Source: a virus. Taken from it: 37,864 bases of DNA. The DNA lies in the IMG/VR virus record IMGVR_UViG_3300009702_000052, positions 1-37,864 of that record; one strand, 5' to 3'. Numbering within the stretch: position 1 is the first letter of the stretch; the number at the start of each line of letters is the position of its first letter. The notes under the pieces were generated by a model, which worked only from the letters and a program-made list of their open reading frames with translations, ran no database searches and was not told where the DNA came from. This document shows, piece by piece, positions 14,577 through 22,367 of this stretch. The position numbers and the translations under genes are program-made.

Positions 14577-16200
14577 AATATACACTCTCCTCTCTATATG
14601 TTCCGGTTGGTATATCATATTTTAATTTTTCCATTCCTATTTTACCTACATCTCTAAATCTTATTTTTTGAATATGTATTTCAACGCTACTTTCTTCGTC
14701 TTGAAGATCACGCCAGACAGATATACAATTATCTGCTTTGTTCCTAAAATTTGCAGAACCGGCTATATCATAAGGAGTAGGTACAGGATATTTATTATTT
14801 ATTTCTTTTTTTAACTTTGTAGGATGAGCGATAAGCCACACATGTATATCATGTTTTCTTGCAAATCTTCTTATTTTTGTTAGGCAATCACTTATATATT
14901 CAGTTTCTGTCATATATATCGGTCTGGAATGATCTATTTCATTCCAAGGGTCTATTACAAGTCCTTTTATACCATATCGTTTAATTAATGCTTTTGCTTT
15001 TCCCAATATGTCAGAAATCTTTAATTCTTCATCGTTTGGAGAGATAAAATAAACCAAATTATTAAGATATTTTATTTCTGCTTCAAGTTCATTTTCTTCT
15101 AAATGTCCATTGTAATTAATACTAAATGGTTTTCTAATAGATTTCCTAATCATCTTAGAAATATGTTTTTCTATAGGAAAATTCTCAGGTGAAAAATAAG
15201 CAATACGCCAACTATGTAATTTACAAAGATTTAAAGTCAGAGCATCTATGTACTCAGATTTTCCATGACTTGGAATTCCTGTAACTATTGTAAGCTCGCC
15301 AGATTTTACTGTATAATACTTGTCAATATTTGCCCATCCTGTTGAAATACCACCAGCATCATTATTGTAATATAGATTCAATATTTCATTTTCAAAATCG
15401 TTTACAGTAAATATACCATTAACCGGACAAGGCTTTGCATTATCTATAACCGACATAAGCATAAAATCAGAATGTTTCACAAGTATATCATTTGCATCTT
15501 TACATTCATCAGGATATTCTACATACCAACAGTTTTCGGGAGATAATCTTCTGACAAGCTCATATTTTAATTTTATTCCTGGTTGATCATTATCTGTAGC
15601 GATAATAAATTTTTCAACATGTTCTAATTCTTTTTCGCAATTTTCAATATAATCAAATTTAGTGCTATATGCTTTAGTATTCACAGCAGGAGCGCCATCT
15701 GGTACAGAGATAACATTATTAAACCCAGCTTCATTGAAAGATAATTTATCCATTTCGCCTTCTACTATAATAACTGTTTTATGCTCAGCTATATCATCAA
15801 TACCATAAAATATTTTTTCAGCTCCAGCTTCTTGCCTGAACCGTTTATTTTTTGTCTTATATTTTATATTGATAATATTGCCATGTTTTATATATGGAAA
15901 TAATATTTCTTTTCCATTACTTGATATTCTGTTTCTAATCAATATTTCTTCTGAAATTCCACGATCTCTAAAATATTTTATTAAGTTAGCTGATAAGCTT
16001 TTTTCAGGCAGTTTAATATCTTTGTGTAGTATAGACATGCGTTTATGTGTTTGCGTGGCCTTATGGCTTTTTAATATACCTTTAAATCCACAATGAAAAC
16101 AATTAAACAACCCTGTTTCAATATTTGTGCTCATACATTTATCATGTTTCTTTTTTCTTGTATGTGAGCATTCAGGACAGGTACTTAATTTTTCTGTCAT
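14566..16200 (-). CDS. DNA primase-helicase
   Basis: 544 aa, with the plan of T7 gp4-type enzymes. A zinc-binding domain has Cys 8, 11, 34 and 37 (CPEC ... CFHC). A TOPRIM-type primase core has VEGEMD (146-151) and ATDNDQ (201-206). A RecA-like DnaB helicase has Walker A GIPSHGKS (308-315), Walker B LVIDP (about 414-418) and HVWLIAHPTK (about 453-462). It unwinds DNA and primes the lagging strand at the phage fork. It follows a winged-helix replication protein and a 41-aa ORF. No phage DNA polymerase is seen in the window, so host polymerase may be used. Confidence 0.9.
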   Translation of the reverse strand: MTEKLSTCPECSHTRKKKHDKCMSTNIETGLFNCFHCGFKGILKSHKATQTHKRMSILHKDIKLPEKSLSANLIKYFRDRGISEEILIRNRISSNGKEILFPYIKHGNIINIKYKTKNKRFRQEAGAEKIFYGIDDIAEHKTVIIVEGEMDKLSFNEAGFNNVISVPDGAPAVNTKAYSTKFDYIENCEKELEHVEKFIIATDNDQPGIKLKYELVRRLSPENCWYVEYPDECKDANDILVKHSDFMLMSVIDNAKPCPVNGIFTVNDFENEILNLYYNNDAGGISTGWANIDKYYTVKSGELTIVTGIPSHGKSEYIDALTLNLCKLHSWRIAYFSPENFPIEKHISKMIRKSIRKPFSINYNGHLEENELEAEIKYLNNLVYFISPNDEELKISDILGKAKALIKRYGIKGLVIDPWNEIDHSRPIYMTETEYISDCLTKIRRFARKHDIHVWLIAHPTKLKKEINNKYPVPTPYDIAGSANFRNKADNCISVWRDLQDEESSVEIHIQKIRFRDVGKIGMEKLKYDIPTGTYREESVYCEY

Positions 16201-16325
16201 TATTCCATATTCTCTAAAAGATAATCACAACAATTAACTAACTGTGATCTTTGTTCTGTATATTTTTTTGACACAAGATTTTTGACATACCAGCCTAACA
16301 GATATTTCAGTAAAACTATTTTCAT
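16200..16325 (-). CDS. 41-aa hypothetical protein
   Basis: The ATG overlaps the stop of the upstream replication protein (ATATGA) and the stop overlaps the primase-helicase start (TAATG). The peptide begins MKIVLLKYLLGWYVKNLV and ends with YLLENME. Both overlaps make it a probable coupled gene. It fills what would otherwise be a 120-base gap. No function known. Confidence 0.5.
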   Translation of the reverse strand: MKIVLLKYLLGWYVKNLVSKKYTEQRSQLVNCCDYLLENME

Positions 16326-17029
16326 ATTACCAACCCTCTTTCTTTTTCCACCTTCTTTTTTTTATTCTTCCGTTCCCACGATAATATTGTGTGATAATGA
16401 GAATCATATTTATATCCTTTAGAACCTATCCCCTCATTCAAGTTTTCAATCCTGTCTTTTGTTCCCTCTTCGCCAAATCTATCAATAAGTCTTTCATATT
16501 GATCTTTAGTTAAAAAAACAAACTCACCATATTTTTCCTTATCTTTTACATTATTATCATTTTTTAACGTCTTTACATTCTTCTTAGTGTCACGCTGTTG
16601 TCTAGTTTCTTGCTCACGATCTAGTTCAATATCTTGTTCAATTACTTGTTTTTTTATTCCTGTAGTATCTTTGTAACTATCCCAGTTTAATATAGTTACG
16701 ATAGAATATTTCTTGTCACTTTTTATTGAAATAAAGCCATGTGATTCTAACATTTTTAATCTTTTCCATGTTGTACTCGGATTTGAACCCAAAGATTTTG
16801 CCATGGAATGCCTGCCACAAACAAACTGTCCTGGCAAAATTTCTACATATATTTTACCTCTACCTTTTACTATAAAATCCCATTTCGTCTTTGTGTGTGA
16901 TGCTTTCGATAAACACCATACCCACAAATTATTTAAATCAGAGTCTAATGAGAATATAGAATCTTCTTTCATCCAACACCTCCAATAAGGAAACCAACCA
17001 TATTTTCTATCTTCTCTACTGAGTTCCAT
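16322..17029 (-). CDS. Winged-helix replication initiation-type protein
   Basis: 235 aa from ATG at 17029 (MELSREDRKYGWFPYWRCW). Residues about 55-125 match the helix-turn-helix of phage replisome-organiser proteins: ILPGQFVCGRHSMAKSLGSN, PSTTWKRLKMLESHGFISI, YSIVTILNWDSYKD. The C-terminal part is charged and ends with KNKKKKVEKERGLVI. Such proteins bind the origin and load helicase. The ATG lies exactly where transcription should start from the promoter at 17036-17064, and there is no ribosome binding site, so the mRNA may be leaderless. The upstream ATG at 17044 would lie outside that transcript. Confidence 0.75.
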   Translation of the reverse strand: MELSREDRKYGWFPYWRCWMKEDSIFSLDSDLNNLWVWCLSKASHTKTKWDFIVKGRGKIYVEILPGQFVCGRHSMAKSLGSNPSTTWKRLKMLESHGFISIKSDKKYSIVTILNWDSYKDTTGIKKQVIEQDIELDREQETRQQRDTKKNVKTLKNDNNVKDKEKYGEFVFLTKDQYERLIDRFGEEGTKDRIENLNEGIGSKGYKYDSHYHTILSWERKNKKKKVEKERGLVI

Positions 17030-17035
17030 ATAAAC

Positions 17036-17064
17036 ATGATACAATTATGTCACTTACTTGTCAA
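17036..17064 (-). promoter_or_regulatory. Promoter for the replication genes
   Basis: TTGACA (17064-17059), 17 bases, TATCAT (17041-17036) on the minus strand. The predicted start site falls at 17029-17030, on or next to the ATG of the replication protein. It sits just behind a terminator, so it starts a new transcription unit. Confidence 0.7.
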
Positions 17065-17074
17065 TAATATAATT

Positions 17075-17106
17075 AAAAAATGCCGGGAAGGAATCCCTCC
17101 CCGGCA
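17075..17106 (-). terminator. Rho-independent terminator ending the recombination operon
   Basis: Minus strand: TGCCGGG and CCCGGCA arms with an inner AGG/CCT pairing, followed by TTTTTTAATT. The plus-strand arms are 17081-17087 and 17100-17106. It separates the ERF/nuclease operon from the replication operon. Confidence 0.8.
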
Positions 17107-17227
17107 AGCGTGTGTTTATACAGGATGCGTACTCCCCCTGTTATTGACCATCATAGGTTGAGTAAGAACCGTCGCTATTGTAAATAGTACCGCTATCACC
17201 ATCGTCAATTACATCACCCCCTTTCTA

Positions 17228-17926
17228 TTATGCCCTGGTTGAAGGTCTTGAAATTTCTTTTATGCTGAGACCGTAAATATTAATATTTTTATAACCTATT
17301 ACTTTTGCCCAGGCTTTAAGATTTTTAAACTCGACACAAGTTACTGGTATATTGTCATCAACAACAGCCTTGCAAACCTCTTTTATATTATCAACTTTAA
17401 CCTCAATATCTTTTATCCAAGTACGGGTTCCGCCGCCGGAGAGTGCTGTAGTTTTCTCAATCGTCTTTTCTGCAAATACAGGTTCTTGCACAATAAAATC
17501 AGCTTTTTCAAAAAGACGTTTTTTTTTCTTTTCATCTTTTTCAGCTTCGGCTTTTTCAATCAACTTTTGCCTTTGTTGATCTGCTTTCTCCTTCGCTTTG
17601 CGTTCAAGTTCTTCCTGCTTTATTCTTGTCTTTCTATCCTCTTCTGCCTTCCATTGCCCTGCAAGAGTATCAATCTCTTTGCGTGCATACTGTACTGGTT
17701 TTAAGTCAGCATCTCTCAAATTCCTTACTCTATCGTAAGCAGTCTTTGCATCTTTTACCGCATCGTTCCAATATTTTTTTATCCCATTTTCTGCTTTCTT
17801 CAAAGACCCAGAGAGATCATTTGCAAAAGAAAAATCAAACATAGTCTTAATTTTAATATTCTTTGCCGTTTCCACTAAGCTTAAAGCTTGCTCTTTTTCT
17901 TCATATACTGTTATTTCATCTATCAT
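17228..17926 (-). CDS. Coiled-coil protein of the recombination module
   Basis: 232 aa. The N-terminal 100 residues are helical (SLKKAENGIKKYWNDAVKDAK). A long Lys/Glu coiled coil follows (about 95-150, EELERKAKEKADQQRQKL). A C-terminal domain has TTALSGGGTRTWIKDIEVKV and ends with INIYGLSIKEISRPS. Proteins of this plan are frequent next to ERF or RecT genes in phages, and the GGxRTWxxxxEV segment recurs in them, but the function is not established. It lies at the end of the operon, just before the terminator. Confidence 0.6.
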   Translation of the reverse strand: MIDEITVYEEKEQALSLVETAKNIKIKTMFDFSFANDLSGSLKKAENGIKKYWNDAVKDAKTAYDRVRNLRDADLKPVQYARKEIDTLAGQWKAEEDRKTRIKQEELERKAKEKADQQRQKLIEKAEAEKDEKKKKRLFEKADFIVQEPVFAEKTIEKTTALSGGGTRTWIKDIEVKVDNIKEVCKAVVDDNIPVTCVEFKNLKAWAKVIGYKNINIYGLSIKEISRPSTRA

Positions 17927-17955
17927 TTAACTGCCCCTTTCCACTGTTCTAAAAG

Positions 17956-18519
17956 TTAATTAAATTTCTGTTCAGATTTCCACCTATCCAAAAGCTTCCT
18001 GAATACTGCCCAGGCTTGAGAATGATATGCGTCATGCACGCTTATCTTGCCTTCCAGATCAAAGCACACCGTCCACAGTGCCCTCGTTTCATGATTTACC
18101 ATGTGTCGATATGCTTCTAGTTGCAAACAATCTGTAATCGGATTATATCGTCTTAATTTGAAATCTATTATGCGTGTATCTGAAATTCTATCGGGCTTTC
18201 CACAATATTTAAGAGTTTTATGATGAAGAGGCTTTTCATATATAGCTGATTTTCTATCATCTTGACTCTTTTCCCATTGGATAAAACTATTCATAGGTTT
18301 GATTAAATTTGAATCAAGGCTATCTATGCGAAGATCGTCAAGCGCATATAATTCTATTGCTAAATGGAAATATATTCCAAGCTGTTTTTTTCTTTCTAAA
18401 ACTTTAACAGGAATGTTATCGAAATTCGTAAGTGGCTCAATAATCTGACTAACCGAAGGCAAAATAATACCATCTAGCGTATGTATTCTCGTATCTTCGT
18501 TATATATAAAATTGCTCAT
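17956..18519 (-). CDS. PD-(D/E)XK nuclease, RecB/Cas4-like exonuclease
   Basis: 187 aa. The catalytic core is visible: Asp109 in CGKPDRI, IIDFK with Asp119 and Lys121, and the QLEAYRHM helix (133-140). N-terminal PSVSQIIEPL and HLAIELYALDD are also typical of this superfamily. In phages such an enzyme degrades one strand at DNA ends and works with an annealing protein; the ERF gene lies two genes upstream. Its ATG overlaps the stop of the HNH gene by 4 bases. Confidence 0.8.
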   Translation of the reverse strand: MSNFIYNEDTRIHTLDGIILPSVSQIIEPLTNFDNIPVKVLERKKQLGIYFHLAIELYALDDLRIDSLDSNLIKPMNSFIQWEKSQDDRKSAIYEKPLHHKTLKYCGKPDRISDTRIIDFKLRRYNPITDCLQLEAYRHMVNHETRALWTVCFDLEGKISVHDAYHSQAWAVFRKLLDRWKSEQKFN

Positions 18520-19124
18520 GATTTGACTGCCTCAGTTAATGTTCTTTGAACCGACCAGCCACTTTTGTTTATCCTGTTGCATATGGTTGCTGGTAAAATA
18601 TTCAACTTTTCAGACCATTGAGCGATTGTTAAAGAAACTCCATTTAGAGTTAATATACGGCTAGTTCTACGATTATTTGCCTGTTCTTTATGAGTAGCCC
18701 ATTTGCAATTTTTCTTAGAATATCCTTTATTATTATCTATCCTTTCTAAGGTTAAACCTTTTGGTTTTTCACCCATATCAGCATAAAAGTTTTCAAATAA
18801 TTCCCAACGCTTACACACTTTAATCCCTCTTCTGCCATACCATTTGTATCTGTCACTTTTAGGATTATTGCAACGAGTTTTCATATTTCTCCATACTGAA
18901 TGACTTGTTGTATAATACAATCCGTGTGTTTTTCCGCTATGATTTAACTTTCGTAGGCAACCACATGATTTAGTCTTATTATGTCTAATATTTACACCAG
19001 AAACTATTCTATCATTACCACACACACATCTAACATTCCAGTAAGCAACTTTATTCTTTGTATGACTATATTTAACAACCAGCCATCTATTAAACATTTT
19101 TCCAGTTAAGTCTATTCTTCCCAT
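18516..19124 (-). CDS. HNH endonuclease of homing type
   Basis: 202 aa from ATG at 19124, which has AGAGGAATT before it. Residues 1-60 hold a zinc-type cluster (VRCVCGNDRI ... KSCGCL). The HNH core has RCNNPKSDRYKWYGRRGI, then LTLERIDNNKGYSKKNCKWAT and HKEQANNRR. A C-terminal helix-turn-helix (SLTIAQWSEKLNILPATICN) resembles the DNA-binding tails of homing endonucleases. It interrupts the recombination operon between the DUF669-like and exonuclease genes, as free-standing homing genes often do. A longer frame begins at 19214 but its first 30 residues do not resemble the family. Confidence 0.85.
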   Translation of the reverse strand: MGRIDLTGKMFNRWLVVKYSHTKNKVAYWNVRCVCGNDRIVSGVNIRHNKTKSCGCLRKLNHSGKTHGLYYTTSHSVWRNMKTRCNNPKSDRYKWYGRRGIKVCKRWELFENFYADMGEKPKGLTLERIDNNKGYSKKNCKWATHKEQANNRRTSRILTLNGVSLTIAQWSEKLNILPATICNRINKSGWSVQRTLTEAVKS

Positions 19125-19233
19125 AATTCCTCTAAACAAAAAACCCTCTTGCAAGATAGAGCAGTACCTCACAAAAGGGTTTTCTTTGAAACATTCCTGA
19201 TAGTATCTGCTCATACTATATTTATTTTCAGGA

Positions 19234-19262
19234 ATTATAACCTCTTATAAGGCTTTTGTCAA
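19234..19262 (-). promoter_or_regulatory. Perfect-consensus sigma70 promoter before the HNH gene
   Basis: TTGACA (19262-19257), 17 bases, TATAAT (19239-19234) on the minus strand: both boxes and the spacing are at consensus. It overlaps the end of the DUF669-like gene and would drive HNH, exonuclease and coiled-coil genes. It is the best promoter in the window. Confidence 0.8.
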
Positions 19263-19277
19263 ATGTTTCCTCTTTGG

Positions 19278-19688
19278 TCAAAACAATTCCTCTTCTGCAT
19301 CGGCCTTACAATTTTCTACAAAAGCAGCCTGTTCATCTTTGCAATAATCTTCAATTTTATTTTGCCATTTCTCTTTATATTCTTCTTTTTTTACTTTACA
19401 TCTGCCGGTTTTGTTCAAACACATTGAGGCATCAAGATATTCATTTTCATAATCCAATCCTGTGGCCTCACAAAAATGTTTAATTTTAAAAAGCATTGCT
19501 TCGAGTAGATAATCATACGCTCCGCCTCTACGGTCATTGTCGTCAAATAAAGCGAGTTTCAATTTTATCTGTTCGTTACCAGCTTGACTTATTTGATTAG
19601 TTGCTTCTACTACCCGAAAACTATATTCACCCTCTTCAAATATAGTAAATTGATTTAATTCTTCTTCTCCTTTTGCTTTATATTGCAT
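19278..19688 (-). CDS. DUF669-like single-strand DNA-binding/annealing accessory
   Basis: 136 aa. It has the family pattern EGEYSFRVVEATNQISQAGN, EQIKLKLALFDD, DYLLEAMLFKIKHFCEATGL, then a C-terminal part with TGRCKVKKEEY. The last 15 residues are acidic, ending in ADAEEELF, as in SSB-like proteins. In many phages this gene follows the recombinase and probably binds single-stranded DNA. Here it directly follows ERF, which fits. Confidence 0.75.
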   Translation of the reverse strand: MQYKAKGEEELNQFTIFEEGEYSFRVVEATNQISQAGNEQIKLKLALFDDNDRRGGAYDYLLEAMLFKIKHFCEATGLDYENEYLDASMCLNKTGRCKVKKEEYKEKWQNKIEDYCKDEQAAFVENCKADAEEELF

Positions 19689-19689
19689 A

Positions 19690-20454
19690 TTATTTTTTTC
19701 CTTTCTCTAAATTTTCCTGAAATTCTTTTAATAAATCTTCCCGAATGCTTATATCAATATTTTTCAATTCTCCCATTTTAGAAACTTTCAAATCATTTTT
19801 TATTAGAATATCTTTAAAGATCTCCATGCCAAGTTGATTTTTATATTTAATAAGTTTATTGAAAAATTCTTCATTTGCATCTTTTGGTTTGTTCTTACGC
19901 TCCGGTGGCTTAATTGGTGCATTATATTTTTCTAGCATTGCATCATCGTCTTCTTCTGCAATATTAAAAATCATTCCAAGCAAATATCTTCTTGCATATT
20001 TTAATGTAGACCCTTTACTGTGTATTGCTGTCATCATTGATGCTCCTTTTATACCAACGCCATCTAAAGGTACATCTATAAAATGCGATGTGTCTATATG
20101 TCCATTTTCATGAGCGATTTTTGCTCTTATACGTATAGTCTTTTCTTCATTAGTTTTTTCCTCACTGAAAGAGATAAAAAAACCATGGTTAGTATATGCA
20201 GGCTTTAGTGTTTCAACTACATCTTTTAGATCAGCATATAAGCTTCTTGTTTGTGAATTATATTTTTGTTTTAGCACTGTTTCAACTTCTGCCTGTGCAA
20301 GAGCAAAATTTTTGTTGTAAGCCTTTTTGGCCTCTCCCGCTTCCCATCGCTCTTGAAGCTCTAACAACTTCTCAAGTTTTTCCAGATCTGTACCTGATTT
20401 TACTGCTAGCTCGATCATTGCTGCTGGGGTAGTTGCAACTTCATTGTTTTGCAT
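19690..20454 (-). CDS. erf: ERF-family single-strand annealing protein
   Basis: 254 aa. ERF signatures: LLELQERWEAGEAKKAYNK, FALAQAEVETVLKQKYNSQT, SLYADLKDVVETLKPAYTNH, GFFISFSEE and GASMMTAIHSKGSTLKYARRYLL followed by IFNIAEEDDDA. ERF proteins form rings that anneal complementary strands for phage recombination and genome circularisation. P22 Erf is 204 aa. It lies at the head of the group DUF669-like, HNH, PD-(D/E)XK nuclease. The ribosome binding site is AGAAAGGAAA. Confidence 0.9.
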   Translation of the reverse strand: MQNNEVATTPAAMIELAVKSGTDLEKLEKLLELQERWEAGEAKKAYNKNFALAQAEVETVLKQKYNSQTRSLYADLKDVVETLKPAYTNHGFFISFSEEKTNEEKTIRIRAKIAHENGHIDTSHFIDVPLDGVGIKGASMMTAIHSKGSTLKYARRYLLGMIFNIAEEDDDAMLEKYNAPIKPPERKNKPKDANEEFFNKLIKYKNQLGMEIFKDILIKNDLKVSKMGELKNIDISIREDLLKEFQENLEKGKK

Positions 20455-20566
20455 TTAATTTTTCCTTTCTTATCAATTTTGTAATCATAATTATATATTT
20501 TCCATCTATTACTTTGTTATATTTCAAACACTTGGATTTAAATTTTAGAAATATTCTATTTCTCAT
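20441..20566 (-). CDS. Possible 41-aa basic peptide
   Basis: A frame beginning MRNRIFLKFKSKCLKYNKVI starts 11 bases before the end of the 84-aa gene and ends 14 bases inside the ERF gene. It would fill the 100-base gap but has no clear ribosome binding site. It is basic and could be spurious. Confidence 0.25.
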   Translation of the reverse strand: MRNRIFLKFKSKCLKYNKVIDGKYIIMITKLIRKEKLNAKQ

Positions 20567-20810
20567 TGTCTGTTTTGTCATAAACAGATATACCATCACC
20601 CGCTGCTTGCAAAATTTTACCAACTCTCATTCTTGCATCTTCTAAATGTCTATATGAAAGCATAATATTAGCTTTCATTTCTTCATGTTGCCCATTGTAA
20701 GCTTGTTCGTTTTTAAATTCTCCATGATTCATCAATGATTTTACTGTCTTACAACCACCTTTAATATCATGCCTAAGTCTATCACATATTGCATTCAATT
20801 CTTCTTCCAT
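20556..20810 (-). CDS. Small helical hypothetical protein
   Basis: 84 aa: MEEELNAICDRLRHDIKGGC, HEEMKANIMLSYRHLEDARMRVGKILQAA. The EMKANIMLSYRHLEDARMRVGKxLQA segment recurs in small phage proteins next to recombination genes. AAGGAGAACATT precedes the ATG. It lies just after the attC-like element at 20840-20946. Confidence 0.65.
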   Translation of the reverse strand: MEEELNAICDRLRHDIKGGCKTVKSLMNHGEFKNEQAYNGQHEEMKANIMLSYRHLEDARMRVGKILQAAGDGISVYDKTDNEK

Positions 20811-20839
20811 AATGTTCTCCTTATCCCCAAGTGTTTGAA

Positions 20840-20946
20840 ATATAACAAACCGCTCCAGCTTACCGGCAATGCTCGTGCGATCTAGGTTTTAATTGTTTTC
20901 TAAGTTATTAGTCAACCTGCCGGAAGCTGATCTACGACAGTTATAC
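20840..20946 (+). other. attC-like element A
   Basis: On the plus strand: R''-like ATATAAC (20840-20846), arm CAGCTTACCGGCA (20856-20868), a 49-base centre, arm TGCCGGAAGCTG (20918-20929), R'-like GTTATAC (20940-20946). The arms pair perfectly except for one extra A at 20862. Paired outer cores, a spacer, paired inner arms and a single unpaired base are the marks of integron attC sites. The stop codon of the 69-aa gene lies inside GTTATAC. Confidence 0.65.
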
Positions 20947-21150
20947 CGCTTCCACTAATATAGAATCATTTTCATATCCGTAAGATTTTAATATTCTTAT
21001 TAAATCCCTGATTTCAAATTGTGGAATATCAGTCTCTATTTCAGACCAATAAAAGTCATCATATACAGACACCTTAAAGTGCGGTTTAACCACGCAGTCA
21101 AGATGACTGCGAATATCCTCCTGATTCTCCGGTTTAGTTGTTTGTTTCAT
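20941..21150 (-). CDS. Cassette gene: 69-aa hypothetical protein
   Basis: 69 aa: MKQTTKPENQEDIRSHLDCV, VYDDFYWSEIETDIPQFEIR, ending SYGYENDSILVEAV. It is acidic, with a C-terminal helix-strand pattern (IRDLIRILKSYGYENDSIL). Its TAA falls inside the GTTATAC core of element A. The ribosome binding site is weak (GCGGAGAAG). No family recognised. Confidence 0.6.
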   Translation of the reverse strand: MKQTTKPENQEDIRSHLDCVVKPHFKVSVYDDFYWSEIETDIPQFEIRDLIRILKSYGYENDSILVEAV

Positions 21151-21183
21151 TTTTAACTTCTCCGCAGCATCTTACTTAAGTCT

Positions 21184-21190
21184 GTTATAC
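21184..21190 (+). other. Isolated attC R'-like half site
   Basis: GTTATAC preceded by TTACTTAAGTCT matches the R' side of the attC-like elements, but no left half with paired arms is visible before the next gene start at 21150. It may be what remains of a degraded element between two fused cassettes. Confidence 0.35.
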
Positions 21191-21191
21191 G

Positions 21192-21548
21192 CTACACCCA
21201 TTCTTCATCGTTTTCAAGTGGGCAATCTATATGCACTTTATCATCATCGGTTTGTTCAATAATAATATTGGTTACCAGTTCACACGAATATCTTATATCT
21301 TTAAAAAAGTTAGCGGTTGGTAATTGTTGACAATATGGGCAATCAGCACAACAAGTTACAACTATCTTCTTATTCGCATTTTTTACTCTCTGTAAAATCT
21401 TTAATATCAAATCTGTTTCCTTATAATATGTTTTACATTTTTTCTCATGTATAATTTTTTGTATTTCTAAAATAGCAGATAACAAACCACTGGACGCTGA
21501 CTCGAAATGCACATGCGGTCTAGCCTTTTTTTGTTTTATATCTTTCAT
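21192..21548 (-). CDS. Cassette gene: Cys-containing hypothetical protein
   Basis: 118 aa, beginning MKDIKQKKARPHVHFESASS. A central cluster VTCCADCPYCQQL (CC..C..C) may bind a metal. The end is acidic with VHIDCPLENDEEW. Its helical N-terminal half (LLSAILEIQKIIHEKK) and the Cys cluster do not match a family I know. It lies between two attC-like remnants in the array. Confidence 0.6.
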   Translation of the reverse strand: MKDIKQKKARPHVHFESASSGLLSAILEIQKIIHEKKCKTYYKETDLILKILQRVKNANKKIVVTCCADCPYCQQLPTANFFKDIRYSCELVTNIIIEQTDDDKVHIDCPLENDEEWV

Positions 21549-21575
21549 TTTTCTTCTCTCGCAGGTCAGTTTTGA

Positions 21576-21641
21576 CTGATAAGTGTATTGATTGTCATTG
21601 AGATTGCTAGCAGCCAGATTGCCAATCTAGTCCGGCTTAGT
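21576..21641 (+). repeat. 66-bp direct repeat, copy 1
   Basis: Identical over 66 bases to 23227-23292. It runs from CTGATAAGTGTATTG to GTCCGGCTTAGT and contains short inverted repeats (GATTG/CAATC, AGATTGCCAATCT). It lies between element C and the 118-aa gene. Its first bases resemble a damaged attC R' end (CTGATAAG). Confidence 0.85.
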
Positions 21642-21663
21642 CTCCTATCCTCTCGGAAATACA

Positions 21664-21730
21664 CCTATCAAACTCATACAGTGGAGCAACAGAGTCTATG
21701 CGATTTGCTCGATAAACCCGATTTGAAACA
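21664..21730 (+). other. attC-like element C, degenerate
   Basis: CTATCAAACTCATACAG at the left matches the R''-plus-spacer of element F-a (TTATAACAAACTCATACAG) with a 3-base loss. Arms GAGCAA (21684-21689) and TTGCTC (21705-21710) pair. The right side is CGATTTGAAAC, a poor R' match. It is probably a decayed site. The remaining bases to 21776 are AT-rich and I see nothing in them. Confidence 0.4.
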
Positions 21731-21776
21731 CTTTTGTACTTTTATATTTTCTTTATTTATATTATTCATTTGATTA

Positions 21777-22262
21777 TTATAAATTATTCCTTCTTGCATA
21801 TTCCGCTATCAACAAAGCATCTGCATCATGTTTACATATAAATTCTGTCTGATTAGGAAATAATCTACATCCTATATCCCTGCTTGCTTTTTTCAATTCC
21901 TTTGCTTTCAGCCCTTTTGGCAATAATTCTTTTTGCCATTGCTTTGCACATATATACATATGTGGTATTTTATGTGATTCTAAGCATATCAATGTTGCTT
22001 CAAGTGCCCGTACTGCCGACAGACTGGCCTTAAACTTATTAGGATTAATCATAGGCTGTTCAATTATTGCGATTGAGTCAGAACTATAAAGATCAATCAT
22101 TATTGATAATAATTTATAGTCTATTCTGGTTATGTTTTGTTTGGCCTTTGTAAACGACTGTTCTTTTTTTACAGGAGTTTTATGTAAGAAATCATAGCCT
22201 TTACTTATTACTCCAATTGTCCCAGTGACACCATTATCTATCCCTATATATGTCTTCTCCAA
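21777..22262 (-). CDS. RuvC-like Holliday junction resolvase
   Basis: 161 aa from a TTG start behind AAAGGG. The RNase H-fold catalytic residues of RuvC are in place: Asp9 in IGIDNG, Glu68 in IIEQP, and Asp146/Asp148 in KHDADALLIAEYA. It is about the length of RuvC (173 aa). It would resolve branched DNA before packaging or during recombination. It shares a unit with a 29-aa ORF between elements D and C, so in the cassette view this is a two-gene cassette. Confidence 0.85.
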   Translation of the reverse strand: MEKTYIGIDNGVTGTIGVISKGYDFLHKTPVKKEQSFTKAKQNITRIDYKLLSIMIDLYSSDSIAIIEQPMINPNKFKASLSAVRALEATLICLESHKIPHMYICAKQWQKELLPKGLKAKELKKASRDIGCRLFPNQTEFICKHDADALLIAEYARRNNL

Positions 22263-22263
22263 T

Positions 22264-22353
22264 TCAATCCCTTTCGTTGTATTTGATTCTGCGATAGAGT
22301 TTATAAACGTTGAGTAAGATTATTAAAAAGATAAGTCTTATAAAATTTCTCAT
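22264..22353 (-). CDS. 29-aa membrane micropeptide
   Basis: The ATG at 22353 has a near-perfect AGGAGGG 6 bases upstream. The peptide begins MRNFIRLIFLIILLNVYKLY and ends basic (RRIKYNERD). A hydrophobic core with flanking basic residues suggests one membrane span. It ends 1 base before the RuvC-like start. The strong ribosome binding site makes it credible despite its size. Confidence 0.6.
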   Translation of the reverse strand: MRNFIRLIFLIILLNVYKLYRRIKYNERD

Positions 22354-22367
22354 TTAAAACCCTCCTA

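Noticed and set aside
16998-17044. Upstream ATG (17044) as start of the replication protein
   Set aside because: It lies upstream of the predicted transcription start and inside the promoter -10 region.
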